Shown: positions 1-6,018 of the stretch, piece after piece
Position numbering within the stretch: position 1 is the stretch's first letter
Layout: the number at the start of each line of letters is the position of its first letter
NCBI GenBank assembly: GCA_014238195.1
Contig: JABABO010000260.1
Location: 1 to 6,019 of the forward strand
Length of the DNA: 6,019 nucleotides
Direction: 5' to 3'
Source of the DNA: Kordiimonadaceae bacterium
GTDB lineage: Bacteria > Pseudomonadota > Alphaproteobacteria > Sphingomonadales > Kordiimonadaceae
Program-made: the position numbers and the translations under genes
Notes under the pieces: generated by a model
Told to the model about the DNA's origin: nothing
The model's input: only the letters and a program-made list of their open reading frames with translations
Database searches by the model: none

Positions 1-812
1 AACGGATGTTTAATCTGATGCACCAGATACTTCGCACTGACTTTAGCATAATAATCTTCGCTATCACGGTATCCAAATACAGGGGCAATCAGCTTTTCAT
101 CAAATTCACGTACTGATCGATAAGATTGAGGGTCGTCAATCATAGCTGGGTGTGTCAAGCCCTTCATATCTGCCCGCATCCCATTCACAAGGTAACGCAA
201 GTAAGGCTTGTTGCGCGTGCGTTCAACCTGATGACAACATATGGACATATCAATCGGGGCCGAAACGCTAACAGATGCCCCAACACCAGCGGGCACATCC
301 CCTTCCCCTAGCATACGGATCAGCATTTGCCCCCCAAGGGAAAATCCCATGATATGTATTTTTTCATGATACTGAGTAATGGTACGAATAGCGGCCCTAG
401 CATCCCCTGTTAGACCACCACTATAAGGGGCCTTTGATGTTTTACGCGACGGACCGATCCCTCGGTAGTTAAATCGATAAACCGTATAACCATGTTCTAA
501 CAATACGCTGGTTGTTAAGTGCATGTAACTGCTGTTTTCGTCACCGCTAAGACCATGTATAAGCAACACACCAACACTATTAGACGGGCAAACGGGATAA
601 TCTACTGCAACATTTATTTTACCTGCGTTATCATCCAGCTCCACGAGTAGCCTTTTTGTTTTGGGCAAAAACGAGCCGTTAAACGGGGGAGGAACAAAGA
701 TATTACGCAATGTTTGTAAATCTCCACCACGCCAAGGGAAACGCGGCTTATAGGATGGTAAATTCCCCTTTTCTTGTAATAATGCCTGAAGGCCGTTCCC
801 AATCACTTCCAT
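1..812 (-). CDS. YheT-family alpha/beta hydrolase, C-terminus cut by window edge
   Basis: The minus-strand frame is open from the ATG at 812-810 to the left edge (270 codons visible). It reads as the YheT/EMB8-like group of alpha/beta-fold hydrolases. Visible landmarks are the N-terminal FPWRGGDLQTL stretch (residues 25-35), the oxyanion-type HGLSG (86-90), a YRFNYRGIG segment (112-120), the nucleophile elbow GFSLGG (156-161) with Ser158 as predicted nucleophile, and the FDEKLIAPVFGY...DYY segment (237-255) typical of YheT. E. coli YheT is about 340 residues, so roughly 60-70 residues, including the expected acid and His of the triad, lie outside the window. The physiological substrate of this family is not firmly known; esterase/hydrolase is the safe call. 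It follows the regulator gene after 27 bp, so the two are probably co-transcribed. The only Shine-Dalgarno candidate is a weak AGAG about 7 nt before the ATG. A link to lysine catabolism is not evident. Confidence 0.88.
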   Translation of the reverse strand, partial: MEVIGNGLQALLQEKGNLPSYKPRFPWRGGDLQTLRNIFVPPPFNGSFLPKTKRLLVELDDNAGKINVAVDYPVCPSNSVGVLLIHGLSGDENSSYMHLTTSVLLEHGYTVYRFNYRGIGPSRKTSKAPYSGGLTGDARAAIRTITQYHEKIHIMGFSLGGQMLIRMLGEGDVPAGVGASVSVSAPIDMSICCHQVERTRNKPYLRYLVNGMRADMKGLTHPAMIDDPQSYRSVREFDEKLIAPVFGYRDSEDYYAKVSAKYLVHQIKHP

Positions 813-813
813 A

Positions 814-843
814 AAATCACTCTAATCCCTTAAATCACTCTAA
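814..843. repeat. 18-bp-offset short tandem duplication in the lrp-yheT junction
   Basis: The 12-mer AAATCACTCTAA occurs at 814-825 and again at 832-843 (plus strand), 18 bp apart. On the coding (minus) strand this reads TTAGAGTGATTT twice. The first copy contains the regulator's TAG stop, and the second supplies the only AGAG-like ribosome-binding bases before the hydrolase ATG. It looks like a small slippage duplication. Whether it matters for translation is unknown. Confidence 0.75.
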
Positions 844-1274
844 CTACGTCCACGGTCAATCTTGGTTGATAAAATGATATTTGTTTGGGTGCGTTCTACC
901 CCGCTTAAGCGGCCCAGCGCATCCAGTGCTTCGTCTAGTTCTGCTGTGGTATCGGCAACGACAAGCGCAGATAAATCAAATTCACCCGATATTGTAAAGA
1001 GATTACGCACAGATTTTTGCTTACGACAACTTGCCACAACACCATCTTGCGCCCTAGGTGCGACTTTTAACATCACATGGGCCCGCACTTGGCGTGCCAT
1101 AATATCATCGCCGAGCCGCACTGTGTACCCAGCGATCACCCCCCGTGTTTCTAATCGGCTGATTCGGTCCTGTGCTGTTGTGCGGGAAATACCCACTTGA
1201 CGTGCCAGTTCCGACAGCGACAAACGCCCATTGGCCCTAAGTAAGGTGATTATTGCTTCATCCGTTTTATCCAT
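840..1274 (-). CDS. Lrp/AsnC-family transcriptional regulator
   Basis: This 144-residue protein is of typical Lrp/AsnC size. Residues 1-50 form the AsnC-type winged HTH: an opening DKTDEAIITLLRANGR helix, then LSLSELARQVGISRTTAQDRISRLETRGVI, with the recognition helix around 29-41. Residues about 65-138 form the RAM/AsnC ligand-binding domain, with the characteristic SGEFDLSALVV at 96-106 and a C-terminal strand TQTNIILSTKI. Family members bind DNA as dimers to octamers and usually sense amino acids. The gene is divergent from the lysine dehydrogenase operon with 234 bp between the start codons, which makes it the likely local regulator. Lysine or aminoadipate as the effector is an inference. 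No Shine-Dalgarno precedes the ATG, and a -10-like hexamer sits 6 nt before it, suggesting a leaderless transcript. The specific symbol is left empty because family members cannot be told apart by sight. Confidence 0.93.
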   Translation of the reverse strand: MDKTDEAIITLLRANGRLSLSELARQVGISRTTAQDRISRLETRGVIAGYTVRLGDDIMARQVRAHVMLKVAPRAQDGVVASCRKQKSVRNLFTISGEFDLSALVVADTTAELDEALDALGRLSGVERTQTNIILSTKIDRGRS

Positions 1275-1299
1275 AAAATCAATATAACGGATTTTACGG
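1262..1299. promoter_or_regulatory. Inverted repeats over the lrp start codon (possible autoregulatory operator)
   Basis: TTTTAT at 1265-1270 and ATAAAA at 1273-1278 are perfect inverted arms around a 2-bp centre that overlaps the regulator's ATG. A wider imperfect pair, CCGTTTTATCC (1262-1272) and GGATTTTACGG (1289-1299), matches at 8 of 11 positions and flanks the -10-like element. AT-rich, partly palindromic sites over their own promoter are common for Lrp-type autoregulators, but AT-rich DNA also yields such arms by chance. Confidence 0.3.
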
Positions 1300-1310
1300 C
1301 AATTTGTCCA
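1281..1310 (-). promoter_or_regulatory. Candidate sigma-70 promoter of the Lrp-type regulator
   Basis: On the minus strand, TGGACA (1310-1305, 5 of 6 to TTGACA) is followed after 18 bp by TATATT (1286-1281, 5 of 6 to TATAAT). The regulator's ATG begins 6 nt past the -10 box. Transcription starting about 7 nt downstream would begin at or next to the A of the ATG, which fits the absence of a ribosome-binding site. The region lies inside a cluster of inverted repeats that could allow repression. Confidence 0.5.
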
Positions 1311-1423
1311 TAATAATAATACAAATTGGTCAGTATAAGCCTTTAAAGTGCTTAGTTCTTCCTATAAAATAACTTCCATATGAAACTTTTGAATAAGTTT
1401 GTTCATTCTGGAATTAAAAAAGC

Positions 1424-1452
1424 ACACATTTAATGTGTTTCTAGTGTGTTTC
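1424..1452. promoter_or_regulatory. Palindrome plus 11-bp tandem half-sites, candidate operator for the lysine operon
   Basis: ACACATTTAATGTGT (1424-1438) is a perfect palindrome with 7-bp arms around one central T. Its right half extends into an 11-bp tandem repeat, TAATGTGTTTC (1431-1441) then TAGTGTGTTTC (1442-1452), differing at one base. The result is three related half-sites spaced at one helical turn, 57-85 bp upstream of the lysine dehydrogenase ATG. A 15-bp palindrome with an AT-rich centre and phased extra half-sites suits an Lrp/AsnC-type oligomer. The binding protein is inferred from the divergent neighbour, not shown. Confidence 0.5.
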
Positions 1453-1497
1453 GGGATGAAAAGCTAAGGACAAAAGTTCACTAAATTCACATTTTAT

Positions 1498-1501
1498 GAG
1501 G
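1498..1501 (+). promoter_or_regulatory. Shine-Dalgarno site of the lysine dehydrogenase gene
   Basis: GAGG lies 7 nt before the ATG at 1509 and supports that start. The Rossmann fold begins immediately after this Met, so no upstream extension is expected. Confidence 0.7.
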
Positions 1502-1508
1502 TAAAATA

Positions 1509-2615
1509 ATGAAAAATATCCTTCTTATGGGCGCTGGTAAAATTGGCGAAATGATCAGCGCTATGCTCGCAGACACTGGTGATTATCATGTCACAGTTGC
1601 TGACCGTGATGAAATAGCTTTGGCCCGCATGCCAAAACATCCAAACATAGCAACAACAGTTGTTGATGCACTTGACGGAGATGCAATGGACACAGCCATG
1701 AAAGGCAAGTTTGCCGTTTTAATGGCCTGTGGTCATGTGATGACCCATGTGATAGCACCAGCTGCGAAAAAGGCTGGGGCGCACTATTTTGACTTAACAG
1801 AAGATGTAAAATCCACAAACTTAGTGAAGGAACTTGCCAAGGATTCTGCGACGGCTTTCGTGCCACAGTGCGGACTAGCGCCTGGTTTCATTGGGATTGT
1901 GGGACATCATCTGACGAAGGGCTTCGATACACTGCACAATGTGCATATGCGGGTTGGGGCTTTACCTGAATTGCCATCAAATGCGCTTAAATATAATCTA
2001 ACATGGTCGACCGATGGATTAATTAATGAATATTGCCAGCCTTGTGAAGCCATACAAGACAGTGTGAAAACAACCGTTCCCCCGCTCGAACAACTTGAAA
2101 AAATTGTTATTGACGGCGTGGAATATGAAGCTTTCAACACATCTGGCGGCCTTGGTACGCTTTGTGAAACCTTGGAAGGTCGCGTGCGTAATATGAATTA
2201 TCGCTCCATGCGCTACCCGGGCCACCGCGATATCTTGAAACTATTGTTGCAAGATTTGCGTTTAAACGAACGCCAAGACCTGATGCGTGAAATTTTCGAA
2301 AACGCGCTACCACTCACTAATCAAGATGTAGTCATCGTTTTTGCCACAGTCTCTGGTGAGAAAAATGGCCGTTTTATGGAACAAACCTACGCCAACAAGG
2401 TTTACGCTCGTGACATTAACGGTAAAATGCAAACAGCCATCCAAATCACGACATCTGCTGGAATATGTGCGATGCTTGATATGCTTGTTGACGGTCACTT
2501 ACCGCAAAAAGGATTTGTTCGCCAAGAAGATGCTGATTTTAATATCTTCATTGCAAACCGTTTCGGTTCGGTTTATGCCACTGATACAACAAGCATTAAG
2601 TTAGCGGCTGAATAA
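1509..2615 (+). CDS. lysDH: L-lysine 6-dehydrogenase (saccharopine dehydrogenase-like fold)
   Basis: Predicted to catalyse NAD-dependent oxidative deamination of the epsilon-amino group of L-lysine to 2-aminoadipate 6-semialdehyde (allysine, cyclising to piperideine-6-carboxylate), EC 1.4.1.18, in the cytosol. The 368 residues are close to the length of characterised bacterial LysDH proteins. Residues 1-34 are a Rossmann nucleotide-binding unit with GAGKIG at 8-13 and Asp32 at the end of the second strand, suggesting a preference for NAD over NADP. The rest follows the saccharopine dehydrogenase-like fold. Segments I recognise from LysDH include CGLAPGF (121-127), the LPELPSNALKYN and STDGLINEY region (152-175), AFNTSGGLGTL (208-218) and MRYPGH (234-239). 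It is first in a three-gene operon with an ALDH7-type semialdehyde dehydrogenase, which strongly supports this over saccharopine dehydrogenase; no lysine-ketoglutarate reductase domain is present. The next ATG follows after 36 bp. Confidence 0.87.
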   Translation: MKNILLMGAGKIGEMISAMLADTGDYHVTVADRDEIALARMPKHPNIATTVVDALDGDAMDTAMKGKFAVLMACGHVMTHVIAPAAKKAGAHYFDLTEDVKSTNLVKELAKDSATAFVPQCGLAPGFIGIVGHHLTKGFDTLHNVHMRVGALPELPSNALKYNLTWSTDGLINEYCQPCEAIQDSVKTTVPPLEQLEKIVIDGVEYEAFNTSGGLGTLCETLEGRVRNMNYRSMRYPGHRDILKLLLQDLRLNERQDLMREIFENALPLTNQDVVIVFATVSGEKNGRFMEQTYANKVYARDINGKMQTAIQITTSAGICAMLDMLVDGHLPQKGFVRQEDADFNIFIANRFGSVYATDTTSIKLAAE

Positions 2616-2651
2616 ATAATAGCTGATAGCTTCCAAGCGAAAGCAGTCTTT

Positions 2652-4337
2652 ATGACACAGCAGTCTATATCTGGTGGACAAGCTTTAATCCAGGCTCTCA
2701 TTGACAACGGCAGTGACTTGGCTTTTGGTGTTCCGGGTGAAAGCTACCTAGCGGCCCTTGATGCTATGTTTGACGCTTCTGATCGTTTCAAGTTTGTTAC
2801 AGCGCGCCATGAAGCGGGGGCGGCCAATATGGCTGAAGCTTATGGCAAACTAACGGGCAAGCCCGGGATATGTTTTGTCACACGCGGGCCTGGGGCAACA
2901 CACGCGGCCATTGGCTTGCATACAGCGTTTCAGGACAGCACGCCGATGATACTCTTCATCGGTCAAGTTGCGAGTGATCAAGTTGAGCGTGAGGCTTTTC
3001 AGGAAATTGACTATCGTCGCTTTTTATCTGAAGTCACCAAATGGACCGCAGAAATTAACGATGCAAGCCGCATTGCCGAATATGTGGGCCGCGCTTACCG
3101 TGTTGCAACCAGTGGCCGCCCTGGGCCCGTGGCACTTGCCTTGCCCGAAGATATGCTTGCATCGCTGACTGTACCGCAAACCTGTATGCCCTATAGCCCG
3201 AGCAAGCCCCACCCTGGGGACAGTGACATCGCAGCCCTTAGCGAAATTATGGAAAATGCTGAACGCCCTTTGATGATGCTGGGTGGCAGCGGCTGGGATG
3301 CGGCCAGCGTTGAAGTTTTTGAACGTTTCTCACGCGATAACAATTTACCCGTTTGCGTGTCTTTCCGATGTCAGGACCGCTTTAACAATACTCATCCAAA
3401 TTATGCTGGCGATATGGGTATTGGGGCTAATCCTGCGCTTATTAAACGAATGCAATCCGCCGATGTGTTACTGGTGGTTGGCCCGCGCCTTGGCGAAATG
3501 ACAACAGGCGGCTATGAACGCTTAAACGTTCCCGTTCCCGACCAAACACTTATTCATGTCCATCAAGGGGCAGAAGAACTTGGCCGCGTTTATCAACCTG
3601 ACCTAGCCATTAATGCGACACCAAGCACGATGGCCCGCAAAATCAATGGTCTGCGTTTTAAATATGCTAAAAATTGGTCTGAAGGAACAAAGACTGCCAA
3701 TACGGCTTTTCAATCATGGAGTAGTGTGATTGACAACCCCGGACCTGTACAATTAAGTGCGCTCTATAATCATATGAACAGCACCCTGCCTGCGGACACT
3801 ATTATCTGTAATGGCGCGGGTAATTACGCCGCTTGGCTGCACCGCTTCCATCGTTATCAAACTTTCCCTAGCCAACTGGCACCGACCAGCGGCGCAATGG
3901 GCTACGGGGTTCCTGCGGCCATTGGTGCAAAAATCGCTTTCCCCCATCGCACTGTTATTGCAGCGGCTGGGGATGGGTGTTTTATGATGAGTGTTAATGA
4001 GCTAGCCACAGCCGCACAGCACAAAGCGCATGTTATCTTTTTAGTTTTTAACAACAGTATGCTCGGCACCATTCGTATGCATCAAGAAAAGCATTATCCA
4101 AAGCGCATTGCAGGCACTGCGTTGCAAAACCCAGATTTTGTCACCTTAGCAAACAGTTTTGGCCTGCATAGCGAACGGGTAGGCTGTACAGAAGACTTTG
4201 CAGCAGCGTTAGAGCGTGCAATAAACATTACAAACAAATCATCCAGTGATGGCGGTAAACCAGCCCTGATCGAAATAACCGTGGACCCCGAGGCCATAAG
4301 CCCAACCACCACCCTTTCTTCTTTACAAAATTCTTAA
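2652..4337 (+). CDS. Acetolactate synthase-like TPP-dependent enzyme, role in lysine operon unknown
   Basis: This 561-residue protein has the three-domain layout of the IlvB/acetolactate synthase group of thiamine-diphosphate enzymes. The N-terminal PYR domain (about 6-170) carries the cofactor-activating Glu54 in RHEAGAANMAEAY, the AAIGLHTAFQDSTPMILFIGQV stretch in which several AHAS-like residues are kept, and AFQE (115-118). The central domain (about 190-330) follows. The C-terminal PP domain (about 365-545) has SGAMGYGVPAAIG (413-425) and the metal/TPP motif GDG (440-442) ending in NN (467-468). After NNSMLGTIR, the position usually Trp in AHAS large subunits is His477 (MHQE), which argues against housekeeping acetohydroxyacid synthase. 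It sits between two lysine-degradation enzymes, so a 2-oxoacid decarboxylase or carboligase acting on a lysine-derived keto acid such as 2-oxoadipate is inferred. No clear Shine-Dalgarno precedes the ATG. The start is chosen because the PYR domain begins at once. Confidence 0.85.
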   Translation: MTQQSISGGQALIQALIDNGSDLAFGVPGESYLAALDAMFDASDRFKFVTARHEAGAANMAEAYGKLTGKPGICFVTRGPGATHAAIGLHTAFQDSTPMILFIGQVASDQVEREAFQEIDYRRFLSEVTKWTAEINDASRIAEYVGRAYRVATSGRPGPVALALPEDMLASLTVPQTCMPYSPSKPHPGDSDIAALSEIMENAERPLMMLGGSGWDAASVEVFERFSRDNNLPVCVSFRCQDRFNNTHPNYAGDMGIGANPALIKRMQSADVLLVVGPRLGEMTTGGYERLNVPVPDQTLIHVHQGAEELGRVYQPDLAINATPSTMARKINGLRFKYAKNWSEGTKTANTAFQSWSSVIDNPGPVQLSALYNHMNSTLPADTIICNGAGNYAAWLHRFHRYQTFPSQLAPTSGAMGYGVPAAIGAKIAFPHRTVIAAAGDGCFMMSVNELATAAQHKAHVIFLVFNNSMLGTIRMHQEKHYPKRIAGTALQNPDFVTLANSFGLHSERVGCTEDFAAALERAINITNKSSSDGGKPALIEITVDPEAISPTTTLSSLQNS

Positions 4338-4343
4338 AAAGAC

Positions 4344-4349
4344 AAGAGG
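4344..4349 (+). promoter_or_regulatory. Shine-Dalgarno site of the ALDH7 gene
   Basis: AAGAGG lies 5 nt before the ATG at 4355, inside the 17-bp gap after the TPP-enzyme stop. It is a stronger site than that of the gene before it, and it fixes the start. Confidence 0.75.
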
Positions 4350-4354
4350 CACCT

Positions 4355-5860
4355 ATGCAAAATAACATCGCAAAAATTCTACAAGACATGAATATGAACC
4401 CCGCTGATTTCAAAGGTGGAAATTTAGATGTCTTTAGCCCTATAGACGGGCATTTGATGGGCTGTGTGCTCATGGACACCAAGGAAACTGTGGACGCTAA
4501 AATCGCTGCGGCTCACAATGCTTTTCAGACATGGCGCGATGTACCCGCACCACAGCGCGGCGAGCTTGTCCGCCTGCTGGGCGAAGAACTGCGCACCCAC
4601 AAAGATGCGCTCAGTGCACTTGTGACCGCCGAATGTGGTAAAATCTTTGAAGAAGGCAAAGGCGAAGTGCAAGAAATGATCGATATTTGCGATTTCGCTG
4701 TTGGTCTATCACGTCAACTGCACGGTTTGACAATCAAATCAGAACGCCCTGGGCACCATATGCGTGAATATTGGCAGCCCTTAGGCGTTGTTGGGGTTAT
4801 CTCGGCCTTTAACTTTCCTGTTGCTGTATGGGCTTGGAACGCAACCCTTGCCTTGATTTCAGGTGATACTTTGGTTTGGAAACCTTCCGAAAAAACACCA
4901 ATGGTCGCACTGGCGTGCCAGAAAATATTAGACCGCGCTATAGCCCGATTTGGCAATGCACCTGCTGGCTTATCTTCTGTTATTATTGGGCTAAAAGATG
5001 TCGGTGAACAAATGGTTGATGACCAGCGCGTATCGTTGGTATCTGCGACAGGTTCCACACGAATGGGCCGCGAAGTTGGCCCACGTGTTGCAGCGCGTTT
5101 TGGCAAAACTATATTGGAACTCGGGGGTAATAACGCTATGATCATAGCCCCAAGCGCTGATCTTGATATGGCAGTCCCTGCGATTGTCTTTGGTGCGGTT
5201 GGCACTTGTGGGCAGCGTTGCACATCTACACGGCGGGTGATCGTGCACGAAAGCATTTATGACATCCTAGTCCCCAAAATCAAAAAAGCATATGCTAGTT
5301 TGCGCATTGGCAATCCCCTAGCAAATGGCACGCTTGTTGGCCCACTTATTGATCAGCTATCATTTAACGCAATGGAAAAAGCCCTTGCGGATGCGGGAGC
5401 AGAAGGTGGTGTTGTCACAGGTGGCGGTCGCAGGATTATCGAAGGATGTGCAGACGGTTATTATGTGAACCCAGCAATCGTCGAAATGGATAGCCAAACA
5501 GCAAGCATGTGTGAAGAAACATTCGCCCCGATCCTATATATTATCAAATACACCAATTTCGATCATGCGATTGTCACCCAAAACGCTGTCCCACAAGGAT
5601 TGTCATCAGCAGTGTTCACAACCGATGTGCGTGAGGCTGAACAATTCGTGTCCAGTGTGGGATCAGATTGCGGCATTGCTAACGTCAATATCGGTACGTC
5701 TGGCGCCGAAATCGGCGGGGCATTCGGCGGTGAAAAAGAAACTGGCGGTGGCCGCGAAAGTGGTTCAGATGCTTGGAAAGCTTATTGCCGCCGCATGACA
5801 AGCACGGTCAACTATAGCCGTGAAATGCCACTGGCTCAGGGCATTAAATTCGACTTATAG
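4355..5860 (+). CDS. L-aminoadipate-semialdehyde dehydrogenase, ALDH7/antiquitin type
   Basis: Predicted to oxidise 2-aminoadipate 6-semialdehyde to L-2-aminoadipate with NAD (EC 1.2.1.31), the step after LysDH. The 501 residues match ALDH7 length. Visible elements in order are FSPIDG (27-32), GEVQEMIDICDFAVGLSR (103-120), oxyanion Asn153 in FNFP, WKPSEKT with Lys176, the NAD-binding GSTRMG (233-238), general base Glu255 in LELGGNN, catalytic Cys289 in GQRCT, EETFAPI (387-393), and the antiquitin signature from NVNIGTSGAEIGGAFGG through GGGRESGSDAW (443-474). The tail PLAQGIKF closely matches my recollection of human ALDH7A1. Arg288, directly before the Cys, corresponds to an aminoadipate-contacting Arg in ALDH7A1. 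Position downstream of lysDH agrees with the assignment. The final codons (F-D-L-stop) overlap a 10-bp inverted copy of the end of the repeat unit that follows. Confidence 0.93.
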   Translation: MQNNIAKILQDMNMNPADFKGGNLDVFSPIDGHLMGCVLMDTKETVDAKIAAAHNAFQTWRDVPAPQRGELVRLLGEELRTHKDALSALVTAECGKIFEEGKGEVQEMIDICDFAVGLSRQLHGLTIKSERPGHHMREYWQPLGVVGVISAFNFPVAVWAWNATLALISGDTLVWKPSEKTPMVALACQKILDRAIARFGNAPAGLSSVIIGLKDVGEQMVDDQRVSLVSATGSTRMGREVGPRVAARFGKTILELGGNNAMIIAPSADLDMAVPAIVFGAVGTCGQRCTSTRRVIVHESIYDILVPKIKKAYASLRIGNPLANGTLVGPLIDQLSFNAMEKALADAGAEGGVVTGGGRRIIEGCADGYYVNPAIVEMDSQTASMCEETFAPILYIIKYTNFDHAIVTQNAVPQGLSSAVFTTDVREAEQFVSSVGSDCGIANVNIGTSGAEIGGAFGGEKETGGGRESGSDAWKAYCRRMTSTVNYSREMPLAQGIKFDL

Positions 5861-5904
5861 CGAGACCAATGAATAATGATTTCATTATTTATTGATAAGT
5901 CGAA
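5849..5904 (+). other. Nested stem-loop spanning the ALDH7 stop codon; possible 3' end structure
   Basis: TTCGACTTAT at 5849-5858, in the last codons, pairs perfectly with ATAAGTCGAA at 5895-5904 in repeat unit 1. Within this lies the unit's own hairpin: 5867-5879 pairs with 5882-5894 over 13 positions with one G-T wobble and a minimal TT centre. Together they could form a two-level stem in the mRNA tail. No T-tract follows, so it is not a standard intrinsic terminator; an mRNA-stabilising or processing structure is as likely. Confidence 0.45.
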
Positions 5905-6018
5905 CCGTAATAAAAGCGAGACCAATGAATAATGATTTCATTATTTATTGATAAGTCGAACCAACACAAAAGCGAGACCAATGAATAATGATTTCATTAT
6001 TTATTGATAAGTCGAACC
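5859..6018. repeat. Array of three identical 48-bp palindromic repeats, 56-bp period, continuing to window edge
   Basis: Copies are at 5859-5906, 5915-5962 and 5971-6018 and are identical at all 48 positions. Each begins AGCGAGACC, contains a 13-bp-arm AT-rich palindrome (CAATGAATAATGA, TT, TCATTATTTATTG) and ends ATAAGTCGAACC. The 8-bp spacers are GTAATAAA (5907-5914) and AACACAAA (5963-5970). The AAA before units 2 and 3 is shared, so only about 5 bp truly vary. The first copy starts on the last two bases of the ALDH7 stop codon. A 56-bp period is not a multiple of three, so this is not a coding repeat. The copy number is unknown because the window ends one base after copy three. A protein-binding array, a REP-like mobile palindrome or an RNA-hairpin array are all possible. 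Confidence 0.93.

Noticed and set aside
862..1200. 112-codon open frame on the plus strand
   Set aside because: It is antisense to the well-supported Lrp/AsnC gene and its low-complexity Ser-rich translation resembles no known protein.
1342..1370. Sigma-70 promoter for lysDH with TATAAA at 1363-1368
   Set aside because: The -10 is good, but the only upstream hexamer (TTTAAA) is a poor -35 at 15-bp spacing. I could not choose a forward promoter with confidence.
1409..1424. Sigma-54 promoter (GG-N10-GC at TGGAATTAAAAAAGCA)
   Set aside because: The GG/GC spacing fits, but the flanks match TGGCAC and TTGC poorly, the intervening A-run is low complexity, and no sigma-54 activator gene is nearby.
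1509..2615. Saccharopine dehydrogenase or LKR/SDH
   Set aside because: The fold is shared, but length and conserved segments match L-lysine 6-dehydrogenase, there is no LKR domain, and the neighbour acts directly on the LysDH product.
2652..4337. Housekeeping acetolactate synthase large subunit (ilvB/ilvI)
   Set aside because: No regulatory subunit or ilv genes are adjacent, the key AHAS Trp is His, and the gene sits in a lysine operon.
4714..5256. 180-codon open frame on the minus strand
   Set aside because: It is antisense to conserved ALDH7 coding sequence, has no recognisable domain and is composed of shadow codons.
5859..6018. CRISPR array
   Set aside because: The repeats are 48 bp, but the spacers are only 8 bp with shared ends, and no cas gene is present. 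CRISPR spacers are about 25-45 bp.
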